Shown: positions 1 to 12,860 of the stretch, piece by piece | Numbering within the stretch: position 1 is the stretch's first letter | How the letters are laid out: every line of letters begins with the position of its first letter | DNA from: Chlorokybus atmophyticus | Lineage: Eukaryota; Streptophyta; Chlorokybophyceae; Chlorokybales; Chlorokybaceae | Direction of reading: 5' to 3' | Assembly: GCA_009103225.1 (NCBI GenBank) | Contig: RHPI01001202.1 | Coordinates: forward strand, 470,273 to 534,272 | Length of the DNA: 64,000 nucleotides | Position numbers and translations under genes: made by a program | The notes under the pieces: model-generated | Databases searched by the model: none | Seen by the model: the letters and a program-made list of their open reading frames with translations, nothing else | Told to the model about the DNA's origin: nothing

Positions 1-382
1 GGGGGCTCATCTGGACACATTGTATGTTGTAGATGTTGAAAACATGGGCGGTGGTGACTGCTTGTGCTGTGTACACATGCCTGATCAAGATTGCGTTGAC
101 AATTGTTCATGGCTTAGGCATAGCTTCTTTCTGTCTCCATACCTTAGCTCAGAGTATATATACACAAACGCGGGTTTGTCTTAGCTCAAAGAACGGGTTT
201 GCTGATGTAAGTGAGCAACACGACATGTCATATCATGCATTATTCTTGATGACTACTTAACCCACGCGCAGCAGCACAGCAAACAAAGCGCACAGAGAAC
301 ACCATCACAGTATGGTGGCACTTGTGTTGTTGCTGTATTGATATTGAAATAATCATGAAATGGCCATGGAAACCTTCCTATG
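1..382. other. Noncoding left edge
   Basis: No ORF here resembles a known protein or keeps frame across plausible splice sites. The segment lies directly downstream of the LPA3-like gene, which runs leftwards and stops at 383, so part of it should be that gene's 3' UTR. I saw no clear TGTAA signal on the minus strand. Confidence 0.5.
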
Positions 383-3113
383 TCACCGCTTTGATTTGCC
401 GGCACCACCTCCGAAAGGGAGAGAGCTCTTGATAGCCTTGGCGGCCTTTGTAAGAGGCGACTCCATGCCTACATAGTTGTAAAACACCTGTCCAACATGA
501 CAGTGAGTGCAAGCATGTTTGCGTGTGTAAAAGCATGCGCGCACTTGTGTCGCACGCCGGCCTTTTAGTTGACTGCACGCCATGTTTCACTGACTGTAGA
601 GGAGCAGTAGAGAAGTCCACATCATACTCATTAATGCATGATCCACATTCCTGTCAACCTCAGTGTGGTATACCACACTCACCGTCTCTATTTGCCCGGG
701 CTCAGGCCGCTTCGGCAGCTGCGTTATCATCTTCATGTCCCCAGCTGGATCCTGCAGCCATAAGCGCACAACATAAGGTCCTAGATGAATTACTGTTGAC
801 ACTTGTACATGCGCAAGGTGACTGCACTATTGTGCCTGCGCGTGTGCCCACACACACCACATGCACACGTGTGCACAGGTTGTTCTGGCTATCGACGCAG
901 CCATGCACACGGAATCATAGCAGAAATGCACTACACAAGCAAAAACAACGACAACAACAACAACATACCTTCACGTACACCCTCCAGTTTGTCCCCCCCA
1001 CCGGCCCGCTCCCCCCGTACGCCCTCACGACGGCTCCCTCCATCCGGTTGAAGAACCCTTGGATCTGCAGCGGCAGGAAGCAGTACACCGCCTCGAAGCT
1101 CGACGCGAGGGATGGGAGGGAGTAGGAGTCTGGCGGGAACTGCGGGGCGATGGAGATGATGGTTGTGCCGGAAGTGGTTGTGTTCAGGAAGGTGGTGAGG
1201 CGGGCCTCCTGCGTGGTATGGTTGCATGATGCTGGTTGCTGGCGTAAGTAATTGAGACATGTGTCATGTGCAAGGCGAAAGCGAACACATGGGGACGTGG
1301 CGTGTACTACCTTCATAACGCATGCGCATGCGCGTACTTGCACACAAGCACATGCACACACGCTGACACGCACGCACAACCACGCAGATGTATGCATACG
1401 CACACATGCCAACGCATGCGGCCATGCCCAGAAACAACATCAGCATGGGTTGCCCATCACAACTACTCCGCACTCACGTGCGTGTTGTCGGGTGCAATGA
1501 GAAAGATGATATCGCTCTGCTGGGTGCTATCGTTGTCAGCATCGCCATCGAGGAGGACGCCAACGGATTTCGCGCGGATGTTGCTCGCGGCGTTTGACAG
1601 CTTTTGCGTGCAGGCGGCGAGCGTGCGGGAGTCTGTGGAGGCTATGCATAGTGAGGCTGAGGGGTCCTGCATGACATATTGAAAAGGGATCTGTAGGCTG
1701 GCGAGAGTGTGACATTGTTGTGTGATCACACCAGGACACAGCACGCATTATATGTTTGGATGAGTTGATACACGCAATGACCGACCACACAAGCACATGC
1801 ACATGGACGCCCATGCATACATGTGACTTTGATAATACGTATCTACACACATGCATGTACGTGCATGCGTGCGTACACACGTGTGCATGTGTGTGTGAAG
1901 CATACACACTTGAGCATGTGTGTGCGTGTGTTTTGGTGTGTATACATGTACGCACCTACGAATACGCACACATGCAGACACCTACGAATACGCGCATGGG
2001 CGGACGCATATGCCGTGTGGCTCACTTGTGCGAGTGCGAGCGGCCGCACGAGGTCGACCAGCAGTTCGGCGGCTGCTTCCGGCGACACGTCCGCCAGCGG
2101 CAGCTCCACGCTCAGACGACGCTGCTGCTGTTGCGGAGACGACGACTGCTTGCTGAAACCGGAGGCGGCGCCTGTGCCCCGAGACTTGCTGCTACGCTTG
2201 GCGCTGCGCCTGTGTGGATGTGAGTGTGAGCGTCTGTGTGCGCGTGCAATAGCAAGTGTGCCCGCGGGTGCGAGCGTGAGAGAGGAAACTGCGAGCAACT
2301 GCGCGACTGCGCGCGTGTGTGTGCATGTGACAGTGAGTTTGCATGCGACTGCAAGTGGCAAGCATGAGCATGCGAGTGTGCATACCATGCGATATCTGCA
2401 TGTGAGTATGAGCACGCGGGTGGGTGCACGTGCACGCGTGTGAGCGAATGTTGGTGTGTGCATGCATACGGGTGCATGTGTACGTGCATGCACGTATGTG
2501 AGACGACTGGTGCTCTTTGGGGACGCAAGCTGCTTTTGCAACTTGTGATAATGCCCACGCAACTGCTTTCCATTCAACAATGCTTACCACTGTTGCACCA
2601 ATTGCACATGAACGGTTGAAGTTTATGCTGGCAGATGCCTGAACATAAACTTTGGCTCAAGTTGTAGAAGCTTGCCAACAATATTGAGTGCAAAGGTGTT
2701 GACACATATTGGTGAAAAGAACTTGAATCGAAAGACTGTTTGATGCTTTACTTGTTGTCAAGGGCGTTTTTCAGCGCCGCCGCCGCCTGCGCCACCGCCT
2801 CCTCCTTGGACTCCGGGACGCCTCCTGTCGCCGACGCCGACGCCGAGGCGGAGGCGGAGGCGGAGGCGGAGGTGGATGGAGAGGTGGCTGCGGATATCCC
2901 CGACCTCGCCGACCTCACCGCCGCCGCCGCTGCTGGCCTGTCAGCAGCAGGCCAAGTGCGCCAGCATGTCCTGCCTGGGTTGGGCAGCAAATGCGGTCTA
3001 CTTCTGGTGGTGCTTCTCCTTTCTGTTCTTGCGGCCGGCCTAGCTGTAGGCAGCGCAACAAGTGCCGCCAGCCGGGAGGACGATGTCGCCGCCATCGCCG
3101 CCGCCCCCAGCAT
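383..3113 (-). CDS. DUF1995 protein, LPA3-like (PSII assembly), plastid-targeted
   Basis: Six exons whose phases agree: 2752-3113, 2026-2209, 1478-1690, 969-1208, 683-751 and 383-487, giving about 390 aa. The first exon has an Ala/Ser/Arg-rich, transit-peptide-like N-terminus and a run of alternating Ala-Ser. The body then matches DUF1995: an EEAVAQAAAALKNAL helix, RRLSVELPLADVSPEAA, SDIIFLIAP, and the diagnostic FEAVYCFLPLQIQGFF followed by EGAVVR and WRVYV. The C-terminus (VGMESPLTKAAKAIKSSLPF) also fits. In plants the DUF1995 protein LPA3 helps CP43 assemble into photosystem II; assigning that role here is inference from the family. The start is uncertain: ATGs at 3149, 3113 and 3095 are all in frame, and I chose the one that begins the hydrophobic Ala-rich stretch. 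A further intron inside the first exon is possible. Other DUF1995 paralogues exist. Confidence 0.75.
1310..2500. repeat. Alternating CA/CG tracts in LPA3-like introns
   Basis: The introns at 1209-1477, 1691-2025 and 2210-2751 are dominated by alternating purine-pyrimidine runs (CACACG, GTGTGC, CATGCA), interrupted by the exons, which lack them. Such tracts favour Z-DNA and slip easily. They recur in introns elsewhere in the window, for example at 21880-22080, 26300-26580 and 30380-30540. Confidence 0.7.
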
Positions 3114-3209
3114 GCTGACACGTGATGGGCACATGTTGGCTGACAACACGGGTTGTGCAAAAGGAAGGAAAGCCCGGTTTTATGAGCGATTTGGGTGCAT
3201 AAGCAGCTG

Positions 3210-3266
<57 letters not shown>

Positions 3267-4445
3267 CGTGAGTGGGTGTGAGTGTGTGTGGGTGCGTGCG
3301 CGTGTGCGTATGTTCTAGAGTATGCACGCCAGCACCCATGCACAGCATTCTTCATCCATGCATGCGTGTGTTAGTCCGCTGGTCTGCTGGCCCCAAGCTA
3401 GTGGTGCGTGCGTGTGTGGCGCATTGCATCTGGCATTTCTTCTGCATCATGCACAGCGAGGCAGCAGGCAGCATCGTATTGAGGATAAGGGGCGGGTGGC
3501 GTTCTCACTCATTCACTACTCCGCCTGTACTTCCCAACTGTCAGACACTCCAAGCAGCTCTTTGAGATGATCTCGTTCGGGAGTTCTTGTGGATTTGTGT
3601 GCACGTGTGTCAAAGAGACCATTCTATAGCTTATCCCCATGTGTGTGCGTGTACGGGGTGCTCCATCATACATGCTGGCTCAGGCTATGTTGACATGCGC
3701 ACTCTGTTGCTGCATTGCTTCACATGCATGCGCACCATCGTCACGTACACGCACGCCATTCCACATCAACATCTACTACTGTCAGGCTATGTGTCTATGC
3801 TCCGTCAGCCAACCTAAACATGCACAACCCCCAACAATGAGCATCAGCTGCGAGAGGCTGTGAGGCTCATGCATCTGACATGTGCATGCGACCATCCTAT
3901 CATACCATCTCTTGTACACATGGGTGTGACGCCCAGTATGTAGTCTGGCAAAATTCCCTAGACTAGACTCTGTGCTGCAACCTGCCACCCTAATGGCAGA
4001 TTGTGTCATCAACACAGCGGGGCTGGAAAGGTGCTGAGGGAAGCACAGTTTGACTGCAAATCAACAGTGTGACTGCCATTGCACAGCATGCAGCACTAGA
4101 AGCAAATGGATGCAACTCAGGTCCGTGCAGCAAGCAGTGAGGCAGGCAAAACTGGCGCTCGCGTAACTATTCATATTACCCCAGTACACCAGGTGCAACT
4201 CAAGCGGGCAAGCTTTGGAAGTGCAGACTAGGATAGCCGGCAGCCGGCGGGTCTACAACTCACTTAGATGTCAAGCGCTCCCCTCAGTTGTGGGCAAAGT
4301 GCAGGCGACACAACTGGCGAAAAAGCCACTGGATCCCCACAATGGGACATGCGTGAAGAGTCTGTCAGCAAACCCAATCTGATGCAAATGGATGTAAAAG
4401 CCTGAAGCTGTTTTTATATCCACATGAAAAGTCCTAACTGCGCAG
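3114..4445. other. Noncoding spacer between LPA3-like gene and fibrillarin gene
   Basis: This holds the LPA3-like promoter and 5' UTR at the left, a CT microsatellite at 3210-3262, and the 3' flank of fibrillarin at the right. Several ORFs up to about 100 aa occur but none shows family motifs or splice-phase support. Confidence 0.5.
3210..3262. repeat. (CT)n microsatellite
   Basis: An almost pure CT dinucleotide run of about 50 bp, upstream of the LPA3-like start on its promoter side. Confidence 0.95.
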
Positions 4446-6344
4446 TTACGTGGCTTTGTTCTTGGGTGGCATCCTGAAGCCACCGACCACCTGCAAAGGA
4501 TCAATCAAGTTTTGTGCCAAACACAACGAGGATACATTCTTGGAATCTTTACACATGCCTATGACATGACCTGAAAAGAAATATGACACACCACAATAGC
4601 TTACCACCGCATGATCTCTCTCATAAGGCTCCAGTGTCAGCTGCTCGCTGGGCTTGAACTGGGACTCCTGAAGCTTCTTCACCTCCTTGGCAAAGACAGC
4701 CTCTGCCGGAACGGTTGAATCAATGCAGTTTGCCTTGATGGAAATGACAAACTTGCCATTGTTCTTGAGGAAGTATTGGGCATTGAGTGCCACGATACGC
4801 GCCTGCAGCATCAAAGCAGAAATGACCATGACATCACAACCAAAATCAAGCTCCACGCAACTCTGCTCCTAGCTAACTCAGTCACGTATGGGGATGCGGT
4901 GGCCCACAGGCATCAGGACTTAGATACATTCTATCATTCATTCTCTGTAGGGGAATCCAAAATTCTCATCATATGCTCCATGGGCCACCTTGATGCTAAT
5001 ATGCAGTGCAAGACACGCTAATCGAACCATTCATTAACAGACCACAGCGTCAGCATTGCAGAATTATATTCTATCACAGCTGATCAGCTTATTGCAATTG
5101 CTCATCATACGCTGATGTGGTCAGGCACATAACTAGATAGAGTGCTGATGAGGTTCCAGATTTGACCTCCACTTTTGCAAGGACAAAAAAGTACCTGATC
5201 GGGCTGTGCGACATCGGCGAAAATGACATCAACCATGCCTACAAGCATGCGGTAGCGCTGCGGATGCCTGGCGTCCTCAATAATGGGTATCACATTCGTC
5301 CGCTTCTTTGCCATGTTCACCAAATCACGGCCACTGCGATGTGAAAACTCCACAGCATAGACGATACCAGTCTGCAGAGAGTAGATTAGCCAGCATGCAT
5401 TGCAATAGCGGAGTTAAACAAGGCGTGCCAACATCAACGCTGACAAAATGTTACCGGGCCAACTATGTCTGAAACATGCGACACTGTTGTGCCTGATGCT
5501 GCACCGAGGTAGAGCACTTTTGTTCCTGGAGCCTGGACAGGGAACGAGAAGGTTGGAAACCAACAGAGAGGCTAACACGGGAGCATCAGCAAGCTGTCAA
5601 TCAAGACTAACTGGTGAAGCTCTTGCGACTTACAATGTGAATCTTATCAACACCTCCCAGGATAGAAGCTGCCAGCTTTGACCTGAACGGGTTCCAGACG
5701 CGGTACTCAATCTTCTTCTCACCCTCCTGTTTGCACAATGTGCCAGAAACAAGCTTGCCATCCGCAGAACTGACGTTACACACACAGTAGAACAGCTGAC
5801 AACATAACAAGAAGAAGCACCTCAACACTTATGCGCTTCTCCCCGTACACGCTCTCGCCGGGAACCATGTTGCGCGTGACCAGCGCATCCTCCTTACCAC
5901 GTGCAATGAAGACGCCCTCGTGTCTGTGCTTTTCAACAACCACTCTGGCGCCACCCTGCCAGAAGTTGTCGCGTTCATAGACAAACTTACCTTGACACAC
6001 AGCACAGCATGCAACATCAACTGCATTGGATGGGTTATGTAGGACCCATAGTTGTTGAGATCTGAAGCAGATTAACCTGACAACCGGCCCAAATGCATGT
6101 AAAAAGAGCATTGGAAGCGAATAACGGAGCAGCAAAGAGTGTTTACCCTCATGCCACCGCGACCGCCTCGGCCGCCGCGGGGGCCACCACGGCCTCCGCC
6201 GCGGGGACCACCTCGGCCACCTCCTCCAAAGCCTCCCCTTCCACCTCCTCTACCTCCAAAGCCTCCCCTTCCGCCCCTGTCGCCCCCAAACCCTCCCCCT
6301 CTGCCTCCCCCGCGGCCCCCGCCGCCTCGCATGGGCGGCCTCAT
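4446..6344 (-). CDS. Fibrillarin, rRNA 2'-O-methyltransferase
   Basis: Seven exons: 6147-6344, 5821-5955, 5726-5634, 5532-5455, 5371-5195, 4802-4605 and 4490-4446. All phases agree and the protein is 307 aa, the usual length. Exon 1 encodes the Gly-Arg-rich (RGG) domain. The rest is the SAM-dependent methyltransferase core: [47 protein letters not shown] (SAM-binding motif), [35 protein letters not shown] and [13 protein letters not shown], ending in [14 protein letters not shown]. Fibrillarin is the catalytic subunit of nucleolar box C/D snoRNPs, methylating rRNA 2'-hydroxyls and also histone H2A Gln. The start at 6344 gives the typical MRPP N-terminus; an ATG at 6353 is also in frame. The gene is divergent from SYF1 and its upstream region carries a telo-box. 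Confidence 0.97.
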
Positions 6345-6485
6345 TGTGCCCACCCGCCGCCGCTACCGCCGAAGCTGCCGCCGCACACGAACAAACCCAG
6401 CAACCAGCTCCCAAGCTACTTTAACGCGCTGCTTGTCAACCCACCCCAGCTGCCCACACCAACAACGCCGCCTACCCGCCCAACC

Positions 6486-6516
<31 letters not shown>

Positions 6517-6856
6517 ATAATACACCAAGACCCGTTTTCTGTGATCAAGGGCACTGAAAAACGGGCCACTGCATACGGAAACCCTAAAGAGCTGCAGCCC
6601 TAATGCGTTGCTGGGCGGCAGGGGCGGCGGCGTTGGTGGCGGCGGCGGCGAAGGCGGAGGCGGAGGCATGGACGGAGAGGTTGCACTTGTACAGCAATAG
6701 GTTTACATAATTTTGTGCACCAGGCCAGCTTGCTCGAGACATTCTGGGCCGCATGTGTATGGTTGCGAATTGGGGTTGAGAGGCGGGATGTGGTGGTTGT
6801 TGGTGGGTTAGGGCTATTGAGCTGCAAGGTTGCCCTCTGCGGCTGCTTTGGGGACA
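6345..6856. promoter_or_regulatory. Divergent promoter, fibrillarin / SYF1, with telo-box and site II motif
   Basis: The 512 bp between the two start codons contain AAACCCTAA at 579-587 of the 6000 block (6579-6587), a plant telo-box. They also contain TGGGCC at 6745-6750, matching the site II element TGGGCY, and GGGTTAGGG near 6805. In land plants, telo-boxes with site II elements mark promoters of ribosome-biogenesis genes, which fits fibrillarin. A CCG trinucleotide run lies near 6490-6513. The motifs are seen directly; their function here is inferred. Confidence 0.55.
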
Positions 6857-9800
6857 ATGGCGCCGGAGCCAGATGCTTCGCTGCTGCCGGATGAGGCTGA
6901 TCTGGCGTATGAGGAGGAGCTGCTGCGGAACCCTTTCGCCCTCAAGACCTGGTGGCGCTACTTGCATGCTCGGAAGGACGCGCCTCCGCGCAAGCGACAG
7001 CTCATTTACGAGCGTGCGCTCAAGGCCCTACCTGGATCTTACAAGCTATGGTAAGTTGACTGCTGTCTCATATGCAGTACGTCATTGTTGCATTCCATCG
7101 CCTTGTTGTCAACGGAGTGGTTAGGCACAGCTGTGCGTTTGTATATCAGCTGCTTGGCATGCACACGGAGATCAGCGTTCAACAACCTTGACTGCGTGGT
7201 AATTGATCATCTAGATAAGGCATGTACGGTGATCTCGTGCAATCGGTTGATTTTTGGGTGTTCATTGAGCAGGGAGATCAGTATGCTACGTCTATAACTA
7301 CTCTTCGTTTTGTAATTTATGATTACGCTATGCTTGACATGCACTGCTGGCACGTATGGCGCGTGCTTGCTTGTGGCCACATTGCTGTGCAGTGCTAATG
7401 CTGTTCGTCCGCCATTGTGGATGCCAGGTATGCCTATCTGAAAGAGAGAAGGGCTGCCGTCCGTGGGCTCTGCATTACGCATCAATCGTACGCATCCCTC
7501 AACAACACTTACGAGCGTGCTCTCGTCACAATGCACAAGATGCCACGCATTTGGGAAGAGTACCTGCAGTTTCTGCTGGAGCAGCGGTTTGTGACGAAGA
7601 TGCGGCGCACTTGCGACCGCGCTCTCTGCTCGCTTCCCGTGACACAGCACGATCGCGTGTGGACGATATACCTGAAGTTTGTTCGGCAACCAGGCATGCC
7701 AGTGGAAACATCACTACGTGTATATAGAAGGTGCGCTGTGCATGGCTGTCCTTGTCATCTGTGTCAATGTGTATACACTTGTGCATCTGCTTGCAATGGC
7801 TATGTCCCTGTGTACCAGAGGGTTTTAAACATACAATTGCTCTGTTCATAGGTACTTGAAACTCGAGCCTGGGCAACTTGAAGAGTACGTTGACTACTTA
7901 CTGAATGCTGCGCACTATGAAGAGGCGGCACTCCGGTTAGCTGAGTTTGTCAACAATGACGATTTGCCCTCGTTAAAAGGAAAGACCAAGCATCAGCTGT
8001 GGTTGGAGCTGTGCGATCTGGTCACCAAGCACCCCAAAGAAGTAATGGGCTTGAATGTTGATGCCATCATTAGAAGCGGCATCCGCAAGTTCACCAATGA
8101 AGTGGGGCGCTTGTGGACTTCGCTGGCGGACTTTTACATCAGACGAGGGCTGTTTGAGAAAGCCCGCGACGTGTACGAGGAAGGCCTCACCACAGTTGTG
8201 ACCGTGCGAGACTTCAGTCTCATTTTTGATGCATATGCCCAATTTGAGGAGAGCATCATATCTGCAAAGATGGAGAGCGCTGCCGAAGAAGCGGATGCCG
8301 ATCATGAGGGTGAAGAAGAGTGGACAACTGAGACCACCGACCTGGACTTGCGGCTTGCCCGGCTTGAGCACTTGATGGACAGGAGGCCTGAGCTTGTGAG
8401 CTCCGTCATGCTGCGACAGAACCCCCACAATGTGCACGAGTGGCACAAGCGCGTGAAGTTGTTTGAGGGCAACCTCAAAAGGCAGATCCTAACTTTCACT
8501 GAAGCCGTGAAGACTGTTGACATCCAGAAGGCTGTCGGCAAGCCACACTCGCTCTGGGTTGCCTTTGCCAAGTTCTACGAGGAGCACAATTCGTTGGCGG
8601 ATGCACGCATCATATTTGAAAAGGCTGTTCTGGTTCCTTATAAGGGTATTGATGATCTAGCGACAGTGTGGTGTGAGTGGGCGGAGATGGAGTTGCGGCA
8701 CAAAAACTTCAAGGGTGCTCTGGATGTCATGAAGAAAGCAACAAGCGCGCCTGTTGTCAGGAGGACAGCTGGCAATAAAGAGGAGCTGCCAGTGCAGGCC
8801 CGTGTGCACAAGTCGCTCAAACTGTGGTCATTCTTTGTGGATTTGGAGGAGAGCCTGGGCACTCTTGAATCCACCAAGGCTGTGTATGATCGCATACTGG
8901 ATTTGAAGATAGCAACTCCTCAGATCGTTATCAATTATGCGCATCTGTTGGAGGTATGGGCCTTGGTCGCAGTAAACATTGATTGTCTGATTTGGTCAGC
9001 ATGTTGGATTGATAACATGGAACTAATGGGTCCGGTTGGTGCTTGACAGGAAAACAAATACTTTGAGGAGGCCTTCCGCGTGTACGAACGAGGGGTGCAA
9101 ATATTCCAGTATCCGCATGTCAAGGAAATCTGGCAGCTGTACCTCAGCAAGTTCATCGCGCGTTACAAGGGTACCAAGCTTGAGCGAGCGCGCGATCTCT
9201 TTGAGCAGGCGGTGGAGAAGGTTTGTAGGCACAGCTGTAATGTGACACTTGGTGTGTACCACATCGCTTGTTGACCTGTGCGCAATGGAGTGAGTTGCAA
9301 TTCGCACACTTCAAGGGCTTGTTAGCTGATTACACTTCAAGGGCTCTTCTCTTGTTGTCAACTAGTGCTTGATTCAGACATCACATCTCTCATTGACAGG
9401 TGCCCCCCACGGAGGCCAAGTCGCTGTACTTGCAGTATGCTAAGCTGGAGGAGGACTACGGCCTTACCCGCCATGCCATGGCTGTATATGCAAGGGCTGT
9501 ACAGGCTGTGCGTGATGAAGACAAGCTGTCAGTATACGAGATCTACATTGCCAGAGCTACAGAGTTCTTTGGTGTCAGCAAGACACGCGAGATCTATGAG
9601 GTACGTGCCCTTTATGTTGTTCAAGAAAAGCTTTCATCAAGTTGATGGGACGAAGGGCTAATGCACATTGCTTTATAGCAAGCAATCGAGTCTGGGCTAC
9701 CGGATAAGCAAGTCAAGACCATGTGCTTGCGGTACGCTGCACTGGAAAGGAGCTTGGGCGAGATTGACCGGGCTAGAGCTGTTTTTATTCATGCATCGCA

Positions 9801-10622
9801 GTTGGCGAACCCTGCCACCGATCCAGGCTTCTGGGAGGAGTGGAACCAGTTTGAGGTAAGCTTAGCTGTGTGGAGCCTCGTGACGTCGTCAGCTGTGCGT
9901 CTTTCTATGTGCAGTTGAGGTAAAGACATATATAAACGTTCTGCTGTTTGTAACAGATCAAGCATGGGAGTGAAGACACCTTCAGGGAGATGCTGCGCAT
10001 CAAGCGGAGTGTCAGTGCAGCATACAGTCAGGTAGGCGCGGGATGTTGTGTGTGCATGCAAGGCTTTACGCATTGCACTAGTAGACGGTGCTAGTTTTAA
10101 ACCAATGCTCATAAGGCGTGCTGCCATATGTAATCAACCCTGCTTGTTGCTGGCTGCCTTGTGCAGGTTCAGTTCATCGTTCCTGACTCCATTGCCGCCG
10201 CCATACCTGGTGAGGCCGCCGCTGCCGGTGAGAAGCGCAAGAGGCCGGATGAGGATGACATGGCGGCCTTGGAGCGAGCTGCAGTGGAGAACGCTGCCGC
10301 ACCCGCATCCAAGCAGGTGCAGTTTGTCAGCGCAGCGCGCATTGGTGGCGATGACGCCCCCGCTGCCCGGCTGGGATCAGCTGCTGCTGTTGTGGAGTCT
10401 GCAGCAGCCGCAATGGCAGTCAACCCGGAGGAAATTGAGCTGGCTGAAGACCAAGAAGATGAAGAGGAGGAGGGTGCTACTGAGATGGACATCAGCGAGA
10501 AGCCGGTGCCGGATGCCGTGTTTGGCGGGCTCAAAGCGGCTGCTGAAGCGACTGAAGAAGGCAAGAAGGCGGAACCGCAATTAGGTGCCTTGGCGAGGTT
10601 AAGGAGCAAACAGCGCGGTTGA
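6857..10622 (+). CDS. SYF1: Pre-mRNA-splicing factor SYF1 / XAB2
   Basis: Eight exons: 6857-7050, 7428-7730, 7852-8953, 9050-9220, 9400-9600, 9679-9855, 9957-10031 and 10167-10622, giving 892 aa with consistent phases. The N-terminus matches SYF1: DLAYEEELLRNPF, WWRYLHARKDAP, YERALKALPGSYKLW, then YLKERR, GLCITHQSYASLNNTYERAL and MHKMPRIWEEYLQFL. It continues as HAT (half-a-TPR) repeats to about residue 740. The last exon is Ala/Glu-rich and low-complexity, including an acidic run near residue 830, and ends in LARLRSKQRG. SYF1 is a superhelical scaffold of the NTC/Prp19 complex that activates the spliceosome; the animal orthologue XAB2 also acts in transcription-coupled repair. Its length matches the family. 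The head-to-head partner is fibrillarin. Confidence 0.96.
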
Positions 10623-11387
10623 TATGGTAACCAACATGAGCCCTCATGCGACTCACTTGTGCTGCATGTGTGCGCCTCATGAATGGTTGTTAAGGGTGTG
10701 AAAGGTGTCGTATCCCTCGTGTGGTCTGATACCTTCATTCAGTTGGAAATGCTGATTTGTGAATTGTGAGCAGCATGTGTACAAGTTGCGTGTGGACAAC
10801 CAGTGATATCATGCATTTACAACAGCAATGCGCACCACATGTGACACATGTAGTGCGCTCTGATATTATTGTGCACTCACACCAAGCATGCCAACTAAGC
10901 GCTCAGTCACCTGAGTGCTGATGCACGGAGCGACCGCGATGTCTGCCAGCACTTTAAGCGCGCACAGTCTGAACCTTGAGTTGTCGCCAGCTTTAGCTAG
11001 ATTGTATGGGCATTGATTGGGATTGACTTGTTGAGTCGGAATGAACGCATGCGGTGGTCAAAATAGGCAGGTTTGCTGGGGCTCTTGCCTGTGTGGCGAT
11101 TTGCTGCTTGGTAGCCTACCGGTCGTTCCGGTGAGATCCCCAACGGCAAATGGTAGTACAACATATGCACATAGTACCATACCCTTTATATTCACACAAT
11201 GCGCGAGGGATATGCTCATGCATCATGACGATCACAATCATCCTACCATCAATCAAACATTGTCACGCATTTCACCACCGGGCTACTCTCTACCTAACTC
11301 ACTGCGGTGGATGGTTGGCTAGGTGGCGTGTTACAGCATCTGACCAAGCACACACAAGCATCACGATGCATGCTGCTAGTGGCCAAG

Positions 11388-11620
11388 CCCGGACCTGACC
11401 TCTCGTTGCCTTCTCCCTACCCTCTCCCTACCATCTGCAGGTTGTCCTTCGCTACACACTATCTCCTCCCGCCCCACACCCTTGTTGCGGCCTAAGGGTC
11501 TTAGTCTGTGTCGGAGTCTTAGGGCTTGTTGTAAGGTTAACATCTTGGTTAGTGCTCTGGTGGTTTCAATTCTGCCTTGGCCCACATAAATTGATGCATT
11601 GCGCCGTGTGCTTGTTTGCA
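11388..11620 (+). repeat. Dispersed repeat, copy 1
   Basis: This begins with CCGGACCTGACCTCT, passes through a CT-rich stretch and a block with GTCCTTAG/GTCTTAG words, and ends around AATTCTGCCTTGGCCC at 11569-11584. A diverged second copy with the same order of blocks is at 57878-58085. I saw no coding capacity or clear terminal inverted repeats. It is probably a short non-autonomous element or a SINE-like repeat. Confidence 0.55.
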
Positions 11621-12684
11621 TCTGGCCCCTACGCTTGAGTTGCTTGTTTGCAACTCCTATGTTTGCTATGCTGCAACGGTATTTGGTTACACCTGCCTTG
11701 TGTGTGTTTGTTTGTGTGTCTTGCATCCGCCTTGATTGAGAAATTATACACATCAGTGCAAGGCATAACACAGTACCATACTCCTTTTGTACACAAAGTA
11801 GACATGCTCGCATTGCGATGCATTGTCATGTCTACAATGTTTACACGTGACTGGCTCATTACGGCGCAATCGTAACCAGTGCAGTAGATGCCTTTTGTGT
11901 GCATTCCATGCATGAAGGTGTCTTCTGATGAGTAATCACCGTACTCGCGGCGGTTGGCTGCCAGCCAAGTGCAGCACCTCCGCTGCACGCACCGCCATCC
12001 CGCCATCCCTGCCGCTTTCCGCACGCCATGACCATAGTGTCCAGCAACATCTTCGTGGTGCGGCCTGGTTCTGATGCCACAAGTTCACAAGGCGTCTGCC
12101 CTGCAACTTCCTGCGCGGACTGGCATGAACCCACATCCTGTCTACAGGTATAGCCATACGTGCTTGCTGGCGCTACGGGCCACGTATAGGCGTTGAGTTG
12201 CATCCTGTGTTTTGATTACCTCCTGTGTGTGTTAGGCATGGACAGAACCCGGACCTCCTTGTGTTTTGCGTGTAATCGATATAAGAGTTAAATTTGCTTG
12301 CTGGCTGTCAGTGGCACTTAGCTAGTTGCATGAGGCCCCTAGCTAAGCCCTCTGATGAATAAAGCTCTGGGTGGGTGGGTGGTTGTGCGTGTTAGACTGC
12401 CATGTGTGGGACTGCCATGTGTACAGGATATGCGCGAGACAATTGGCGACATGCATGACGTCACAACAGCATAGCATACCAACCAGCGTGCAAACACAGT
12501 CACATACACCACCAGCGGGCTATATTGACTGCCTGTTTACCTACCACACTACCCTACTCTAGACCTCCCCGTTAGGCATGCATACATGCGTATTGTTGGT
12601 TGATTACCTGTGCAACACACGAGCAGCAGCGTCAACCACGGTAGTCCAGGTGCAGCGTAACAGCAGCAGGCAGCATGCAGCACA

Positions 12685-12860
12685 CTCCCTCTCCCTCCCT
12701 CTCTCCCCCTCTCCCACAGTCTCCCTCCCTCTCTCCCTCTCCGTCTGTCCTTCCCCTGCTTCCCTACTTCTTCGTCCCCCGCTCAGCCTGTTCTCTCTCC
12801 TCCGCCTCCCCCTCCTCCTCTTGCTGTCATTGTGCCGTCGCCTCAATCGCAAACCCTTGT
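12685..12860. repeat. Pyrimidine-rich low-complexity tract
   Basis: CTCCCTCTCTCC-type sequence, almost free of purines on the plus strand over about 170 bp. It could form triplex-prone DNA. No gene is supported over it. Confidence 0.7.

Noticed and set aside
6093-6603. Pro/Ala-rich plus-strand ORFs over the fibrillarin first exon
   Set aside because: Antisense shadows of the Gly-Arg-rich domain.
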